A program made the translations under genes and the position numbers. Below are positions 62,363 to 64,000 of a stretch of 64,000 nt of DNA, one piece after another (within the stretch, counting starts at the first letter, position 1; every line of letters starts with the position of its first letter). The notes under the pieces were generated by a model. The model saw nothing but the letters and a program-made list of their open reading frames with translations, did not search any database and was not told the DNA's origin. The stretch covers positions 62,001 through 126,000 of the forward strand of contig NZ_JACIEI010000008.1 of NCBI RefSeq assembly GCF_014196805.1. Direction: 5' to 3'. Source of the DNA: Sulfitobacter undariae (lineage in GTDB: Bacteria; Pseudomonadota; Alphaproteobacteria; Rhodobacterales; Rhodobacteraceae).

Positions 62363-63880
62363 ATGCTTTCTAAAACTGATGTTTTCCCCCGCCGTTCATT
62401 GCGCCTGCACTCTACTGTTGCGGCGCTGACTTTTGTATCGGCATTTGCCTCCACGGCTATGGCCGAAGGTTTTAATCCGACAGCTGTTATTAACATCGGC
62501 TCGCTCTATGAACCGCAAAACCTCGACAATACTGCCGGAGCAGGACAAGGCATCAACGAAGCATTTAATGGCAACGTTTACGAAGGCCTTTTTGTACTGA
62601 CGGACTCCGGTGACGTTGAGCCTAAATTGATTGACGGCTACGATATCAGTGAAGATAGGTTAACCTATACCTTTACATTGAAAGAAGGCGTTTCCTTTCA
62701 TTCGGGTGATCCGCTGACCGCAGCAGATGTGAAAAGCTCTATCGAGCGGGTTACAGCCGAAAACTCCGCCAGTTCACGCAAACGCACGCTTGCGGTTATT
62801 GAAAGTGTTGAGACACCTGACGATAAAACCGTTGTCATCAGGTTGAACACACCCTCAATTTCATTGCCCTACAACCTGTCTTATGTGTGGATTGTGAACG
62901 ATGACGCGGGTGATATCTCGGCCCGTGCGGACGGCACAGGGCCTTATACTTTGCAAGAATGGCGTCGCGGTTCGGCTTTGGCCATGGTGCCTTTTGAAGG
63001 GTATTGGGGGGACGCGCCCAGCAATGGCGGTGTGATGTTCCAATACTTCACCGATGCAACGGCACAGAACAACGCATTGTTGACGGGTGCCGTTGATATC
63101 ATCACATCCGTTCAAAGCCCTGATGCTTTGTCGTTGTTTGCGGACAATCCAGATTTCACAGTTTCTGAAGGGGCCTCTACTACAAAGGAATTGCTGGCAT
63201 ATAATGACCGCATCGCGCCTTTTGATAGCGTTAAGGTGCGTTCGGCGCTGGCGCGTGCTGTCGATAACAAAAAGCTGCTATCGGCGATTTGGGGCGATTA
63301 TGGCACTTTGATCGGGTCGTTTGTACCGCCAACGGACCCTTGGTTTGTCGATCTGACGGATGTGAATGCCTATGATCCCGACAGCGCCAAGGAAATGCTG
63401 GCCGAAGCAGGATATCCTGATGGCTTTTCCTTTACGCTGGATACACCTGATTATGACCCGCACCCTGTTGTCGCCCAGTTCCTGCAAAACGAACTGGCCA
63501 AGGTAGGCGTAGAGGTAAAGATCAACATCATCACAGCCAATGAATGGTATACTAAGGTCTATAAGGCGCAGGATTTTGAAGCAACTTTGCAAGAGCACGT
63601 AAACCACCGCGATATCGTATTTTACGGCAATCCAAATTTCTACTGGGGCTATGACAACCCAGAAGTGGTTAAGTTGATTGCTGACTCCGAAGGTGTAAGC
63701 AGCATCGACGCACAAACTGAGATGCTGACCAAAGCGAACAAGATTATCGCTGAGGATGCCGCAAGCATGTGGTTGTATCTCTACCCACAGATTGTTGTGT
63801 CTACCTCGAACGTGTCGGACTATCCGCTGAACGGCCTGAATGCGCAGTTCTTCGTGTCCAATATCAAAAAAGCCGACTGA
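62363..63880 (+). CDS. ABC transporter substrate-binding protein, peptide/opine family 5
   Basis: Start ATG 62363 (MLSKTDVFPRRSLRLHSTVAALTFVSAFASTAMAE; 505 aa) gives a signal peptide with an A-M-A cleavage site. Family 5 binding protein (DppA/OppA-like): YEGLFVLTDSGDVEPKLIDGYDISEDRLTYTFTLKEGVSFHSGDPLTAADVKSSIERV. A permease start follows after 68 nt. Probably peptides or small amines; location beside hut genes makes a histidine-related substrate possible but unproven. Confidence 0.92.
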   Translation: MLSKTDVFPRRSLRLHSTVAALTFVSAFASTAMAEGFNPTAVINIGSLYEPQNLDNTAGAGQGINEAFNGNVYEGLFVLTDSGDVEPKLIDGYDISEDRLTYTFTLKEGVSFHSGDPLTAADVKSSIERVTAENSASSRKRTLAVIESVETPDDKTVVIRLNTPSISLPYNLSYVWIVNDDAGDISARADGTGPYTLQEWRRGSALAMVPFEGYWGDAPSNGGVMFQYFTDATAQNNALLTGAVDIITSVQSPDALSLFADNPDFTVSEGASTTKELLAYNDRIAPFDSVKVRSALARAVDNKKLLSAIWGDYGTLIGSFVPPTDPWFVDLTDVNAYDPDSAKEMLAEAGYPDGFSFTLDTPDYDPHPVVAQFLQNELAKVGVEVKINIITANEWYTKVYKAQDFEATLQEHVNHRDIVFYGNPNFYWGYDNPEVVKLIADSEGVSSIDAQTEMLTKANKIIAEDAASMWLYLYPQIVVSTSNVSDYPLNGLNAQFFVSNIKKAD

Positions 63881-63948
63881 GGTCGCATTCTGAGGGGGCC
63901 GCGCCTGTGGGGGGTGGCTCCTCCTATTTCGAGGAATTAGAATAAACT

Positions 63949-64000
63949 ATGCTGGCATACATGATCCGGCGGCTTGTGATCTTGCTGCTGTCTCTTTTCC
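63949..64000 (+). CDS. ABC transporter permease, N-terminal fragment (partial)
   Basis: The window ends 17 codons into the gene. MLAYMIRRLVILLLSLF is the usual start of a DppB-type permease, with GAGGAA before the ATG. It continues the operon of the binding protein. Confidence 0.8.
   Translation, partial: MLAYMIRRLVILLLSLF

Overview
The window looks like a chromosome segment of a marine alphaproteobacterium of the Roseobacter group (Rhodobacterales). This is inferred from moderate GC, dense operons with 1 to 4 nt start/stop overlaps, three TRAP transport systems, the five-step Hut pathway with HutF, and a CoA-dependent aminobenzoate-type pathway. No replication or rRNA landmark is present to confirm it.

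Layout. 1-4862 (+): a translationally coupled five-gene operon, entered at its 3' part: PEP-utilising phosphotransferase end, BtaA-like aminocarboxypropyl transferase, phytol/dolichol-kinase-like membrane protein, GNAT-like protein and OleC-like AMP ligase. It looks like an undescribed lipid or small-molecule pathway. 4931-9884: an RNA-repair island. A divergent RtcR regulator faces a Ro60/TROVE protein, a metallophosphoesterase, four Y-RNA-like structures and KptA RNA 2'-phosphotransferase. Three of the Y RNAs carry permuted tRNA-like modules. No RtcA or RtcB is present, and RtcR has lost the GAFTGA sigma54 loop. This is the most interesting system in the window.

10170-17444: a 2-aminobenzoyl-CoA (or salicylyl-CoA) type aromatic degradation cluster, with MarR, RidA, SDR and fused monooxygenase/reductase on the minus strand and enoyl-CoA hydratase, acyl-CoA dehydrogenase and thioesterase on the plus strand. 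17688-22295: membrane and stress genes (phospholipase D-like, two HdeD, K+ channel, ClC). 22350-25050: nsrR-hmp nitric oxide defence and a siderophore-interacting reductase. 25272-30222: a TRAP transporter and acyl-CoA ligase behind a palindrome and a hairpin-rich leader. 30401-32797: flotillin and its YqiJ partner. 32952-37640: orphan mobile mystery protein A, then eptA, dgkA and a two-component pair for lipid A modification.

37884-49897: a TAXI-type TRAP system, then an operon of single-chain acyl-CoA carboxylase, CoA ligase and TRAP transporter with a divergent TetR. 50038-54806: a quinone-detoxification-like group (LysR, extradiol-type VOC enzyme, a VOC-esterase fusion, pirin) with an LtrA gene remnant. 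54917-62112: complete histidine degradation to glutamate and formate (hutU, G, H, I, F, D). 62363-64000: start of a peptide-type ABC transporter.

Starts were moved from the longest ORF where a better ribosome binding site or family alignment supported it. All functions are from reading protein motifs by eye; no database search was run.
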